From: Diphasiastrum complanatum
Lineage: Eukaryota; Streptophyta; Lycopodiopsida; Lycopodiales; Lycopodiaceae
Reading direction: 5' to 3'
Length of the DNA stretch: 64,000 nucleotides
Assembly (NCBI GenBank): GCA_029204225.1
Contig: CM055092.1
Span: forward strand, 12,385,736 to 12,449,735
The notes under the pieces were generated by a model. The model saw nothing but the letters and a program-made list of their open reading frames with translations. It did not search any database and had not been told where the DNA came from. Positions 10,910 to 22,715 of this stretch are shown piece after piece. Within the stretch, counting starts at the first letter, position 1, and every line of letters starts with the position of its first letter. The position numbers and the translations under genes are program-made.

Positions 10910-11303
10910 TATCCCACGGTACATCATTCTCTTTGTGTTTGTCACCTGTAACTTCAATCCTTCTTGCACCAAAAGGTTTGTCTCTACCTCTTCAACCTGT
11001 CTCTAGAGGTTGAGTAGTAGTATCTTGAGATGTATCCTCATGTTCATCACTTGGAATGTCAATGAATGGATCATCATCAGGAGGTATAATCACTATACCA
11101 TCTTTCCCACTGGATGTGTCTATCTTCAGCATCCTCGTCTTCATACATCTTGGATTCATCAAAGATAACATCACGGCTTACATGGATTTTGTTTTCCACT
11201 GAATCAAAACATCTATAGCCCTTCACATGATCATCATATCCTAGGAATATACGCTTGATAGTTTTTACATCAAGTTTACGTCTCTTTTCCTTAGGAATGT
11301 GTA
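10910..11303 (-). pseudogene. Copia integrase-RT linker fragment from another family
   Basis: The minus strand encodes VHIPKEKRRKLD, FLGYDDHVKGYRCFD and SRDVIFDESKMY, the conserved segment after the Copia integrase core. An acidic Thr/Gln-rich linker follows in a shifted frame (PSDEHEDTSQDTTTQPLETG). Sequence similarity to Copia stops near 11303. The fragment is joined directly to the truncated pol at its low end. Confidence 0.85.
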
Positions 11304-11314
11304 CAACTTGATGA

Positions 11315-11466
11315 AGTTCAAGAGGTCCAATAGGATTTAGAGGTGGAACCATCAATGATCCAATAGGATTTTAGATACGATTGAGAATGATCCAATAGAA
11401 TCAAGAGGTGAATGGATCACTGGTCCAATAAGATTAAGAGGTGACAAAAGTGAGGTCCAATAATCT
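11315..11466. repeat. 33-bp minisatellite, five units
   Basis: The core GRTCCAATA recurs at 11324, 11357, 11389, 11422 and 11454, spacings 33, 32, 33 and 32. Units share a following GATT-AGAGGTG-like block. The last unit runs into the conserved start of the downstream LTR copy. The first LTR copy (near 4318) has only one related unit. The array may have expanded in this LTR's U3. Confidence 0.7.
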
Positions 11467-11834
11467 TTGAGCATTGTGTTAGCTCGTGGATCTATAGTAT
11501 CATTGTACTTCTCATTGAGATCTAAGTGAATTGGAGATTGTGTTGATTTTGAGTCTAAGTGATTTCCTAGCATTCTCTCTCTACCCAAAAGCTATTGGTA
11601 GCATTCTCTCTTTACCCAAGAGCAAGCTGATTTTGTACTTAGTTTTTATTTTGGATCACTTATCACACATGGGTACCTACTTTGGAAGTGAGTTAATGCA
11701 TGTAGAAGTGTGTCTTTGCCATAGATGTGAAGATAGATCTTGAATGTCAATCTAGTCTTGATCATTGTGCATCCACACACCTTAGGAGATCTTAATCACA
11801 CTTTGTGGACACTCCACATGTGTGAAAATTCACA
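11441..11834 (+). repeat. LTR of the plus-strand Copia (second copy)
   Basis: This is the partner of the LTR at 4318-4712, collinear from the TTTGAGCATTG block to the terminal AATTCACA with a constant offset of 7122. It is not followed by a primer site but by unrelated Gypsy sequence, as expected for a 3' LTR at an insertion edge. The plus-strand internal region should end just before it, but minus-strand Copia fragments occupy that space. Confidence 0.75.
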
Positions 11835-11835
11835 A

Positions 11836-13056
11836 ATGAATCCTTGACAAAAGTACAAAAGAGAAAATTGATTCTTAAGGCACAACCTTATCAATTGATT
11901 GCTGGACAATTGTATCACCGAGGAATGGATGATATTATGTGAAAATGTGTTTTGTCGCATGAAGTACCTGAACTTATCATATTTTCACATGATGGAATGG
12001 GCGGAGGACATTTTTAATAGATATCACTGTTCGCAAACTCTTACAATCAGGCTGTTGGTGGCCTACACTTCATAAGGATACAGAAAATTATATTTAGTCA
12101 TGTGATGTTTGTCAACGAGTATGTCATTCTACGTGTTAGAATTATGAACCCTTACATCCAGTTTTATCGCAAGCACCGTTTGAGAATGGGGCTTAACTAT
12201 GTTGGTCCTATTCATCCTGCGGCACAAGGGTCTCAAGCTACATATATCATTGTTGCAACTGATTATATGAGCAAATGGGTTGAAGCAAAAGCAGTTCGAG
12301 TTGCAGATGCAAAATCAATGGCTAAGTTCCTCTATGAAAATGTCATTACTAGATTTGGATGTCCTATCGAGATTGTGAGTGGTCGCGGAACACATTTTGT
12401 GAATGAAACGATAAAGTGTTTGTTGGAAGACTTTTTCGTTATTCATCGCTTTAGTACTCATTATTCGAGGGGTAATGGTCAAGCTAAATCTTCCAATAAA
12501 ATTCTCTACAACATCATGACAAAAACAATTGAAGCAAGTCGTTCTGATTGGAAACATAAGCTTTATTCAGCATTATGGGCATTCAAAACAGCTTACAAGG
12601 GTAGTACAAATCAAATGCCATTCCTTTTGTCTATGGTCAAGATGCGGTTATGTCGATTGAATTTTTAGTACCATCCCTACGTATAGCAGCAATGGAACGG
12701 TTGGATGCTGTGAAATCCTTGCAGATGCGTCATGCAACTTTCCATAAACTATGTGAAACCAAACTGATGGCAGTTCATGCATAAGCGGCAGAGAAAGCCC
12801 ATTGTAAGGCATGGCACGATCGCTGATTACACAAAAAGGATCTAAAAGAAGGAGATCTAGCACTAATGTACAAGGCAAAACTGATTAAAGTAAAATTGAA
12901 GTTTACAGGTAAATGACCGTACAAAGTTAAAGAAATATAAAACTATGAAACAATTATTTTGGAACATTTGGATGAAAAACGACTTGACACTCCAGTGAAT
13001 GGCAGCCGATTATGCAATTTTGGCAGCCTGTTTCGCCAGTTCAGCCAGCATGATCC
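11836..13056 (+). pseudogene. Ty3/Gypsy integrase relic (Tat/Athila-like) with all three catalytic residues replaced
   Basis: The early part carries a decayed H2C2 zinc finger (YHRGMDDI, SHDGMGGGHF, CDVCQRV). The core follows: YIIVATDYMSKWVEA and FLYENVITRFGCP. The positions that carry the Asp, Asp, Glu triad in relatives are Asn (GLNYVGPI), Gly (IVSGRGTHF) and Lys (NGQAKSSNKIL). After about 12650 the frame shifts and stops appear, but C-terminal Gypsy sequence continues to HLDEKRLDTPVNGSRL. RT and RNase H are absent. It abuts the Copia LTR at 11834. Confidence 0.88.
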
Positions 13057-13180
13057 GACACTATGATTTCAGTTTTATTGTTTTTACAATCTCTTTGTTT
13101 CATTATTTGAGTGATTTTTCTTTTTTGAAAAAGATAAGACTGATGAGCAAAATGTCAAAAATGGTGAACTCTTGCAGCTT

Positions 13181-14025
<845 letters not shown>

Positions 14026-14037
14026 TGGTATTAGAGC
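14026..14037 (+). other. primer binding site, initiator-Met tRNA type
   Basis: TGGTATTAGAGC follows the LTR end without a gap and differs from TGGTATCAGAGC by one base. Confidence 0.75.
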
Positions 14038-14059
14038 CCGCAGGTTATCACTACTGATA

Positions 14060-15720
14060 TCCCAGCAGTGATTCTTTCAGACGACACAATATGGCTACAA
14101 CAATCTAGGAATAACAATCAGTCTCGATGGCGCAAATTACAGAATGGCGAAGGCATCTAGTCGGTGATCGAGCTCTCAGAGGTGCAGCCTCCAGAGGGAG
14201 ACCCAAGGAGAGCTGAATGGATCAGAAAAGATGAGCGCGCAATGGCGATCATCGTTTCATCCATAAATGAAGATCTACTCATGCAGATTGAAGACTGTGA
14301 AAGCAGCCATGCAGTATGAGAAATATTGAAGCAGAAGTATGAAGTGAGGACTGTAGCTTCAGTCATGCACCTTCACAATCAGCTTCAATCCATACGGTGG
14401 GATGGCAACCAGTTGGATCAGCACATTGAGAAGATCAGAATGATCTTTGCTCAACTCACTGCATCAAGACAGGAGCACCAGGTCCTAGCACCACAGCAGC
14501 TGTTGTACTTCATGAAATCTCTATCGACGTCCTATCAGCCACTGAGAATGCTCATACTCTGAGTCTACCAGATATGACATTCGACAAAGCAGTCAGTCTT
14601 GTCACTGATGAGATACTAATGAGAGACAAAGGAGAGGGAAGCAGTGATCAAGAGAAAGCTCTCTTTATGAAGGGGAAGAAGAAAAACAAAAGCAAGCCAA
14701 GATTCGAGAAGACGCAGTCCTCGAATCAGCAATCTTCTTCCTGCGATCATTGCTACAAACCAGGCCATACAACCAACAAATGCTAGTTTAATCCAGCAAT
14801 ACCTTGCATGCACTGCAAGAAGAAACGGCATTCTGCATATGATTGCAAATTCAACCCAAAAAGAAAGAACAAAGCTGAAAAGGCAAACGTCGTAGAGTCA
14901 TCAAAGGATGTTGAAAGAGGTGATGAAGCTTCAACAAGCTACTTTGAACATGACTACGATGTAGTCATTGATTCAGGAGCAACATCACACATAATCTACA
15001 ACAAGAAGGTCTTGATCGACTTTAGCAAATTCAAAAACAACAGATCAGTGATTCTAGGTGATGGGAGCAGACACGATGTCAAAGGCATCGACACTCTATA
15101 GTTGCAAACACTGTCAGGCCAAGCGGAGCTACCAAGATCACTTTATGAGCCCTCACTCAGAAAATATATGCTATTTGTCTCCAAGATGGCAGATCTAGGC
15201 ATTTGAGTTTTGTTCGATAGCAACACTTGTTGTATGATCGAGAAGATGACAAATAAGTTGTTGATGGTCGGATGCCGAGAAGGAAATCTCTACTAGGCAA
15301 AAATAGTCAAAAACTCTGATAGCATATTGAATGCATCAGAAAATGAAGATCAGCTCTGGCATAGGAGAATGTATCATCTGAACATGCGGTGCCTGTACGA
15401 CATGAGCAGAAAGGACATTGTCACAGGTCTCAAGATTTCAAAGTCCGAAACTGAATTTTGCGAAGCTTGTCAGAAAGGCAAGCAACATCAGAATCCATTC
15501 ACGCATGAGGAAAGAAGAGCCAAGGAAGTTCTTGAGCTCATCCACTCTGATGGCTGTGACCGATGAAGATGGATTCGCTCTCAAGTTCGAGATACTTTTT
15601 GACGCTCATAGATGATTATAGCCGGATGACCACGATCTACTACTTGAAGAAAAAATTCGAAGTGTTTGATTTCTTTAAGAAGTTCATGACATTTGCAGAG
15701 CAACATACTGTTGAAAATTG
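14060..15720 (+). pseudogene. Copia gag-protease-preintegrase relic with many stops
   Basis: Gag of the UBN2 type is recognisable from about 14160 (EWIRKDERAMAIIVSS; HLHNQLQSIRWDGNQLDQHI). Two zinc knuckles follow (CDHCYKPGHTTNKC and CMHCKKKRHSAYDC), then the protease motif VIDSGATSHII and a pre-integrase domain (LWHRRMYHLN ... CEACQKGKQH) with the start of integrase (LIHSDGC). At least seven stops or frame changes lie across it. RT and RNase H are missing; similarity ends near 15715. The paired knuckles set it apart from the single-knuckle Copia at 5.5-6.4 kb. Confidence 0.9.
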
Positions 15721-16175
15721 GCACTTCTCACTTGACATTGGTTATTGTAAATATTGATCAAACATTAGAATAATGTTGATGATCTAATTTCACACGTGTG
15801 GATCATGTTCCCATGTGTGAAAGGATGTACTTTTCATACTTGTATATATCTAAATTGATTTTGTATCAATCTAGTTAGTGTGAACATGATATGACTAGTT
15901 TTTTTAGTCAAGTTGACTAGTCACCTAGAAATTAGCTTTTCCTTGCATGTGCATGAGTAAATGCTCCCACATGGCAAGTGGATGTTCACACGTGTGTATA
16001 GAGTACTAGAAGATAAGAGTTGACCATTTTTCTTAGATCCGATTTTGTAGGGAATATTTCTATATTCTAGGAGACTAGCTTTTTGGATTTTAGCCATATT
16101 CTAGAGGGTCAACTTTTGGATAAGGATCAAGGATGGATCAAATGGATAGATCTTAGTGATGTGGCATTCTTCACA
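15711..16175 (+). repeat. possible solo LTR fragment
   Basis: The stretch can be bounded by TGTTGAAAATTGGC and CATTCTTCACA, resembling the ends of the Copia LTR at 7163-7680. It has a TATA-like GTATATATC near 15842. It contains three copies of the palindrome CACACGTGTG (15791, 15987, 16172). No target duplication is seen, so this assignment is weak. Confidence 0.3.
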
Positions 16176-16207
16176 CGTGTGAAGACCTGCTGGACTGTAC
16201 CAGACTC

Positions 16208-18396
16208 GTGGATGTACTTGATCCATAAAATGCATATTCGCAAGGAAATCAGCTGCGGCTTGCACCCATAGGTTTTTCATGCCAACACTAATTGGTGATC
16301 GAGGTTAAAAATCATACATAAACATGAAAGGGCTGAATCCGGTTGCTGAATGTTTTGCACTGTTATATGCAAATTCCACCAATGGAAGGTACTGTTCCCA
16401 ATCAGACTACCGATGGCCCACATATGCTCGAAGCATATCCTCCATCGTCTGATTGGTCCTTTCTGTTTGACCATCTGATTCCGGATGATCTGTAGAACTC
16501 AAACTTAAAGTTGTTTCCAACTTTTCAAATACTGCTTGCCAAAAATTCCCAATGAATTTTGGGTCACGGTCATTGACAATATCACAAGGCAGCCCGTACA
16601 ATCAAAAAAGCTTCTCAACAAACAGTTGAGCTAGTTCTGAAGCTTTAACAATAGTTTTCATTGGGATATTGAGAAAACTTCGTAAGTTTGTCAATAATGA
16701 CCCAAACCGAATCATGGCCCTTCCCTGTACGTGGAAGCCCGACCACAAAATCCATAGATATACTTTCCCACTTTTCGGTAGGAATATCTAAAGGATGTAA
16801 TAGGCCACTAGCTTTTAGCCTCTCTGCTTTATCTAGCTGGAACTTAGTACATTTAAGTACATAGGCCTCTACTTGACTTTTCATCTTAGGCCACCAAAAT
16901 TGCCTTTGAACTAAGTCAAGTGTTCTTTGTATACCCGGATGTCCTGTGCATGGACTATCATGACACTCATGAAAGATCTGGGCCCTTATAGTGTCATTCT
17001 CCGGTACACACACCTTTCCTTTACGAAACAAAATCCTGTTTTGAATTAGGAAATCCGTTTCAGTCTTTCCCTGGTTCGAGGAATCTTGCAAACTTGAATC
17101 GACCCTTGAAGGTACTTGTTGCCAATACTTTCCAAAAAAAGGATCGGACTCATATAGTCTTTGAAGAGACTGAAACAACTCCGGTTCTATAACAGTAACC
17201 GACTCAAAGCATCCGCTAGAGTATTTTGACTTCCTTTACAATAACGTATAGAAAAGTCAAAGATTTGCATCAGCTCATTCCATCTAGCTTGCCTCCTCTT
17301 TAAATCTGTAGCGTCACAAAAATACTGAAGAGTCTAATGATCCGTCAAAACTTCAAATCTGGCTCCATACAAATAATGTCGCCAAATTTTCAAGGAATGA
17401 ACAATTGCAAATAGTTCCTTCTCATAGGTACAATACCTAGATTGAGCAGGATTGAGTTTCTTGCTTTCATAAGCCATAGGATGTCCATCCTGCATCAAAA
17501 TAACTCCAATAGCATAATCACCGGCATCGGTCCTAATCACAAAAGTCTTATTAGGATCGCCAATGATTAGTATTGGTGCTGAAGTGACACTTTTCTTAAG
17601 CAACAAAACAATTATTCATATCCTCCGTCCACACCACTAGTGGACTCTTAGCCTCCAGCTTAGCTTCTTATAGCCTTTCAAGGCCTGGGTAAGGGGAAAT
17701 GTCAATCGAGCAAATTGGGGAATATGCTGACGGAAAAATCACACAAACCCCAAGAAAGACTTGATTCCCCGAACTGTGGTGAGAATAGGCCAATCAATAA
17801 CCCTCTAGATACAATCAGCCTCAATCTTCACCCTCCGTTCGAAAATCTTATGTCCCAAGTAGGACAATTCCTTCGCAAAAAAAGTCATACATAGACTCTT
17901 TGGCAAAGAGCTTTTCCCTTTTTAGGATGTCCCAGACAATCCTAAGGTGCTCTTTATGTTCTGCCAAAGTCTTACTGAACACTAGGATATCATCTAAGAA
18001 TACCACTACGAATGTTTCCAAATATGGCATGAACAAATCGTTCATCATCTATTGGAAAGTTGCCAGTGCATTGGTCAAACCAAAAGGCAACACCAAAAAT
18101 TTGTAGTGACCAAAGCGAGTTCAAAACCCAGTTTTTGGTATATCTTCTGCCTTAATGCGTATCTGATGGAATCCCGATCTTATATCTATCTTGGTAAAGT
18201 ACCCATCACCACCAAGATAATCTGTTAGGTCATCCATCCGCGACAGTAGATATCTATTCTTAACGGTTACCTTGTTCAATTTCTTTACTTGTAATGCACT
18301 TAAGGTCATTAGGTCCAAAGACTAAAGAACTAAGGACATAATACATTCATCTCATTACTTCGAGATAGATTACCTGAGGTAGAAGCTGGTTATTTG
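16208..18396 (-). pseudogene. Ty3/Gypsy pol relic: partial RT, RNase H, integrase
   Basis: From the upstream side: a protease start (SNEMNVLC) is joined directly to the RT palm (KLNKVTVKNRYLLSRMDD, FTKIDIRSGFHQIRI), so most of protease and the RT fingers are deleted. The active site FLDDILVFSKT, the RNase H segment (FVIRTDAGDYAIGVIL, SRYCTYEKELFAIVHSLKIW), an integrase zinc finger (GHPGIQRTLDLV ... CTKFQLDKA, second Cys lost), and core blocks SMDFVVGLPRTGKGHDSVW, NDRDPKFIGNFW and DGQTERTNQTMEDML follow. Frameshifts occur near 18050, 17610, 16640 and 16440. The 3' LTR is missing. Confidence 0.92.
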
Positions 18397-18398
18397 AC

Positions 18399-19278
18399 GC
18401 AATCTCGTGCAAGGTGACCCTCGCCATTGCACTTGAAGCACAGGTTCTTCTTACGAGCTTCAGCTTTATCAATGCCACCTTGATGCTTTTTTGATTTTTT
18501 CTTGGTTTTCTTAAGATTGTTGGAATTGGAATTGTTTCACTAACAACTTCCCTATCCTCCCCCTTAAATTGAACCCTGCTTTCTGCTCATTAGGCTGTTG
18601 ACCCCTAGGTGACTTAGGTGTGTCATCAAAGTATTTTGCAGCCCTAATAACATCTTCTAGGGTTTTTGAATGGTTCCTACGAACATCCACTTGATAATCT
18701 TTTGGTAATCCATCAATAAACATTAACATTTGTACCTTAGGCGGAATATCACTATAAAGTGGATTCAGGTACTCATGAAAATCTTGAATAAATTGTTCCA
18801 AACCTCTATTCATGGTTAGATGACTCAACTTTTGGAAGTGTTCATAGTCATCTAAAAGTGGTAGAAAATAATCCCTAAAAAGCTTGCAAAAATCATCCCA
18901 TGTACAAGATTGATTGCCCTTTGCAACTAAGTCATCCCACCAAACTAAGGCTCTTCCTTCAAGGAACATGGTGACAGTGGATAACTTCTCAGATTCAGGG
19001 AATTGGGTCATGGCAAAGTATTTGTTCCAAACATTCAACCAAGAACTTACCACTTGTAAGTTCTTATCCTTCTTCTCCCTCTTAAACACTTTTACAAGAC
19101 GTGGAACTACATGCTTCTTCTGATTGGCTAACCTAGACTCTAAGCCTTGGTTTCTTTGATTAGTTTCAAGAAGCTGCTTATTAGTGGCTTGAATTTGTTG
19201 GTATGAAAGTTCAAGAGCTTGTGCCACATTGGATGGGTTTGATAGATCAAATGTTGGGTTTTCATTGGTTTGATCCAT
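18399..19278 (-). pseudogene. Gypsy Gag with CCHC knuckle
   Basis: The start codon opens MDQTNENPTFDLSN, a Gln-rich N-terminal coiled segment, then the retrotrans_gag core (MFLEGRALVWWDDLV, CKLFRDYFLP, LEQFIQDFHEYLNPLY, MLMFIDGLPKDYQVDVRR). The frame is lost near 18510, but the knuckle CFKCNGEGHLARDC (18399-18440) is intact in another frame. Gag forms the particle that encloses element RNA. The plus-strand relic at 21394 carries the same family's gag. Confidence 0.92.
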
Positions 19279-20301
19279 TGGGGTTGCTTGTGTGTTTTCC
19301 TATTATGCAAATACAACAAGAAGTGCTCAAATTAGAATGATAAAAATGCTTCAATTGTCACATCCAATGCAAATAAAAAGCATTTACTTCTATTCATTCA
19401 ATCTTATTGTTTGTAAGCTCAATCCAAGCCTACTATTTGCAAGCTTAATCCAAGCTTAAGAGAAAAACAACAACAAGCTACATTTGCCTTAAAAAGCAAA
19501 AATGAAAACCAAATCTTAATGTAAACTTCAGTTAACTAGTCCAAGCTAATGTTTACATAAAGTTCCCATTCTCAATCCAATTCCATTTGTCATTTCAAAA
19601 GCAACCAAAGTTTTCACATTTCTCACTATTCTAGATTTCCAAAACCAAGAAACTAGTGTCTAGAAATGGATAACTAATGAAGCTTTATGAAAACTTTAAT
19701 TTTTAGATCTGATTTTCAGATTTACAGGTCTGAAAATCAGAACTTCAAAATGACAAAAAACAGAATTTCAAAACTTGTTTTATGCACAAAGTTACACTAT
19801 CATTCCCTTCCTACATTGCCATCTTCATGAAACTAGGAGATAGAAAGGTGTAACTAATGAAGTTTGAATGAAAACTTCACTTTTCATATCTAATTTTCAG
19901 ATTTAAAACAGAATTTCAAAATGAAAATCAGAACTTTAAACACTTCATTTATGCAAAAAAAAACAATAGTTTTAATCAAAACACATAGCTAGAATCAATC
20001 TTTTTGCAAAAAAAAGTTTGTGTATGTAGAGGAAGACTTCCTCTAACCACCCGACAAATCTTTTTTCAAAACTTTTAAAAACCCAAAGCCGACTTTAAAA
20101 CTTCTCTAACATGATAAAAAATCAGCCCCTAAACAATTCTATAAGCATCACTACTCTCTTCCAAAGAGAACTAGATTCATTGGGTACTTCAACTACAAGC
20201 TTCCTACAACTAGAAAAGCCTATAATCTTCTCCCAAAAAAATTTAGTTAATGATCTTAATAGAACTTGAAGAAGGTTAGAAAGGTTACCATCTTTTGTCT
20301 A
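19279..20301 (-). other. long 5' leader of the minus-strand Gypsy, with a 180-bp tandem repeat
   Basis: About 1 kb of A/T-rich untranslated sequence separates gag from the primer site. TAACTAATGA recurs at 19671 and 19851 (period 180), with matching AACTAG, GAAAACTT and ATTTTCAGATTT blocks on either side. A hairpin (TCTGATTTTCAGA / TCTGAAAATCAGA) lies near 19707-19741. No coding frame is supported. Confidence 0.7.
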
Positions 20302-20313
20302 GCTCTGATACCA
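20302..20313 (-). other. primer binding site of the minus-strand Gypsy
   Basis: On the minus strand the sequence reads TGGTATCAGAGC, a perfect match to the initiator-Met tRNA type. It separates the leader from the 5' LTR at higher coordinates. Confidence 0.85.
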
Positions 20314-20316
20314 CTT

Positions 20317-21393
20317 TTACAAGTAGAGGTGAGGAAGTCCTCCAAATCCAAGCTAGAGCCTCCAAATGTCCTTCAAGCAACCTGCAAGCTTCAAGATGCT
20401 CCCCAACTCCAAGCTAGGATGCCTCCACCTGCAAGTAAGGATCTGCAAGCCTCCAAGGATCTCTCCTCCACCTGTGTCCCTACTCTTTAAACACAAAGAT
20501 AGATAACAAGTTGGCCTCAAGTATTCACCACCCAACCATAGCTAGATCCAAGCTCCAAGCAAGACCTATCTAGCACTCCCTTACTAACCATAAACAAATC
20601 ACAAGCATACCACAACACTCCATAGCATTCTCAAGATCCAAACCCTACTTATGTCTCATACGATAAGCAAGATCCAAACCTCAAGCATACTACCACAAGA
20701 AAGCACTCTACACACTAGTAGCAACACTAGAGCATAAGCAAAGCAAACAAGAGAGATCTCTCCCTCCCAATGGGCGCCCTACTACCCTCATATAGATGGT
20801 CCATGGACCCCTTCAATGCACTATGGAGTTCCATGCTCATTCAATGAGAGAGAGAGAAGCCTAGGGGAGTTAAAGAATCTCCAAGAGCCTCCATAGGCTT
20901 ATGGAATGTCAAGAGACTCTTTCCATAACCTATGACTCTTTGAATGTCTTTCTTGTGGGAGTTGGGAACTCAATGGACACTTTAGAAGGGCACCCTCCTA
21001 CTAGGTCCCATTGCCCAAGTTGTGCAAGTATACTTTGGTCCTAGACCACTAAAGTGATATGGTTCAAAGTTGAGGCCCAAGGTTTAGAAAAATAGTCATC
21101 CAATGACTTTCTAACACCTCTCTAGGTTCCATACCTCCATCCAAGGCATAGACACCTATCTGCCCTTAACCAAGGACACTAGTACCTTAATCTAAGACAC
21201 CTACCCTTGATACTAAGGGTACCCCTTATTTAAGGGTCGCGTGACTCCATACCTCCAACTAGGGTATAGTCACTTGCCTGCCCTTATCCAAGGACACATA
21301 CCCTTAATCTTAAGGGTATCTTGCCATCTAGCCCCCAGCACTAAATGGACTAATAGGGGTCTGAAGTATTGCTAGTTACATAGGTATGTAACA
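20317..21393 (-). repeat. 5' LTR of the minus-strand Gypsy
   Basis: On the minus strand it starts TGTTACATACCTATG at 21393. The end next to the primer site is not exact. A minus-facing TATA-like CTATATGAGG lies near 20797. U3 holds a tandem duplication: CCATACCTCC at 21129 and 21247 (period 118), with conserved CTGCCCTTA-CCAAGGACAC blocks. At the high edge the sequence passes directly into plus-strand Gypsy gag, which marks the insertion junction. Confidence 0.75.
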
Positions 21394-22715
21394 CTCTCTA
21401 TAGTGAGATACCTCCTAAAATTCAGATGCTCATGTTTATTGATGGTTTACCTAAAGACTATCAGGTGGATGTTAGAAGAACCATCCTATTACCCTAGAAG
21501 ATGCTATTAGGGCTGCAAATTTTTTTGATGACACTCCTAAGCCATCTAAGAGTCATCACCCTAATGAGCAAAAGAAGGGTTTCCAATTTAAGGGAAGGGA
21601 TAAAGAAGTTACCAATGAGGCATCTTCAAATCCTAATTTCAGGAAACCGAAACACCACTTCAATAAACATCACGGTGGCAAGAAAGACCTAGTGGAAGCT
21701 TGAAAGAAGAATCTATGCTTCAAGTGCAATGGAGAGGGTCACCTTGCACTAGATTGTGTCAAGAACAAAGCCTCAGCTTCAGGTATCATATCTCAAAGCA
21801 ATGAGATGGATATTTGTTTTCTTAGTTCAATGTTTTATGGACCTAATGACCTAATTTGCATTAAGGGTAAAATTGGTGGACATGTTTTTAATGTACTTTT
21901 TGAGACGGGATCCCCACATAATTTTATAAATGCAAATTTGGTGCAAATGCTAAACCTTCATATCAAAAAAAATGAGAAGAAATGTTGTGTGACAATGGTG
22001 TCTGGATGTAATTCCGAACCCATGGATTATGTGGTTCCTAATGTACCATTGCATCTACAAGATTATTATAAAAACTTGAATTCCATGCCGTTAATTTGGC
22101 AAATGCAACAATGACATTATGATCAGAATAAATCATTGAAAATTGATTTTGTTGAAAAATCTTTTGATTTTTTTGCATGATTGTTCTTTAATAAAGATTA
22201 GTGCTAGTTTAAGTGTTGATTCTACTGGTATTAAACTTTACTCTAAGCATGAGCTTAATTCTTTAATAAAGAACACAGAGTATAAATTTTATTTATGTTT
22301 TCACAAGAACTTTATTGTTGCAATGATGAAATTCTTAAACGTAATGCCATAAATATACCTAGTGAGAACACTCCTGAATTTGAAGCCCATAGTGAACTTA
22401 GGCAAGAATTCAATGAGGTTTTTCTAAATCTTCCTGTTCTAATTGCACAACACCCTTAGTAAGACTTTGGCAGAACATAAAGAGCATCTTAAGATTGTCT
22501 TGGACATCTTAAGAAAGAAAAAGCTTTTTGCCAAATAGTCTAAATGTGATTTTTTTGCTAAAGAGTTATCTTACCTGGGGCATAAGATAACGTGGTATAG
22601 AAATAGAGGCCGATCGTATCCGGAGGGATATTGAATGGCCAATTCTTACTACGGTTCGGAAAATCAAGTCATTCTTGGATTTTGTGTGCTTTTTTCGTCG
22701 GCATATACTCAAGCT
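21394..22715 (+). pseudogene. plus-strand Gypsy gag-protease-RT relic, same family as the 16-21 kb element
   Basis: The sequence starts within gag (YSEIPPKIQMLMFIDGLPK), nearly the same protein as the minus-strand gag. It goes through the knuckle CFKCNGEGHLALDC and a protease whose active-site block reads FETGSPHNFI, with Glu for the usual Asp. Then come a decayed region, RT scraps (EHLKIVLDILRKKKLFA, CDFFAKELSYLGHKI) and the RT/RNase H connector (IEWPILTTVRKIKSFL). Several stops occur after 22110. The first half of gag is absent here; it was presumably on the other side of the inserted minus-strand Gypsy and is not recognisable there. Confidence 0.88.
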
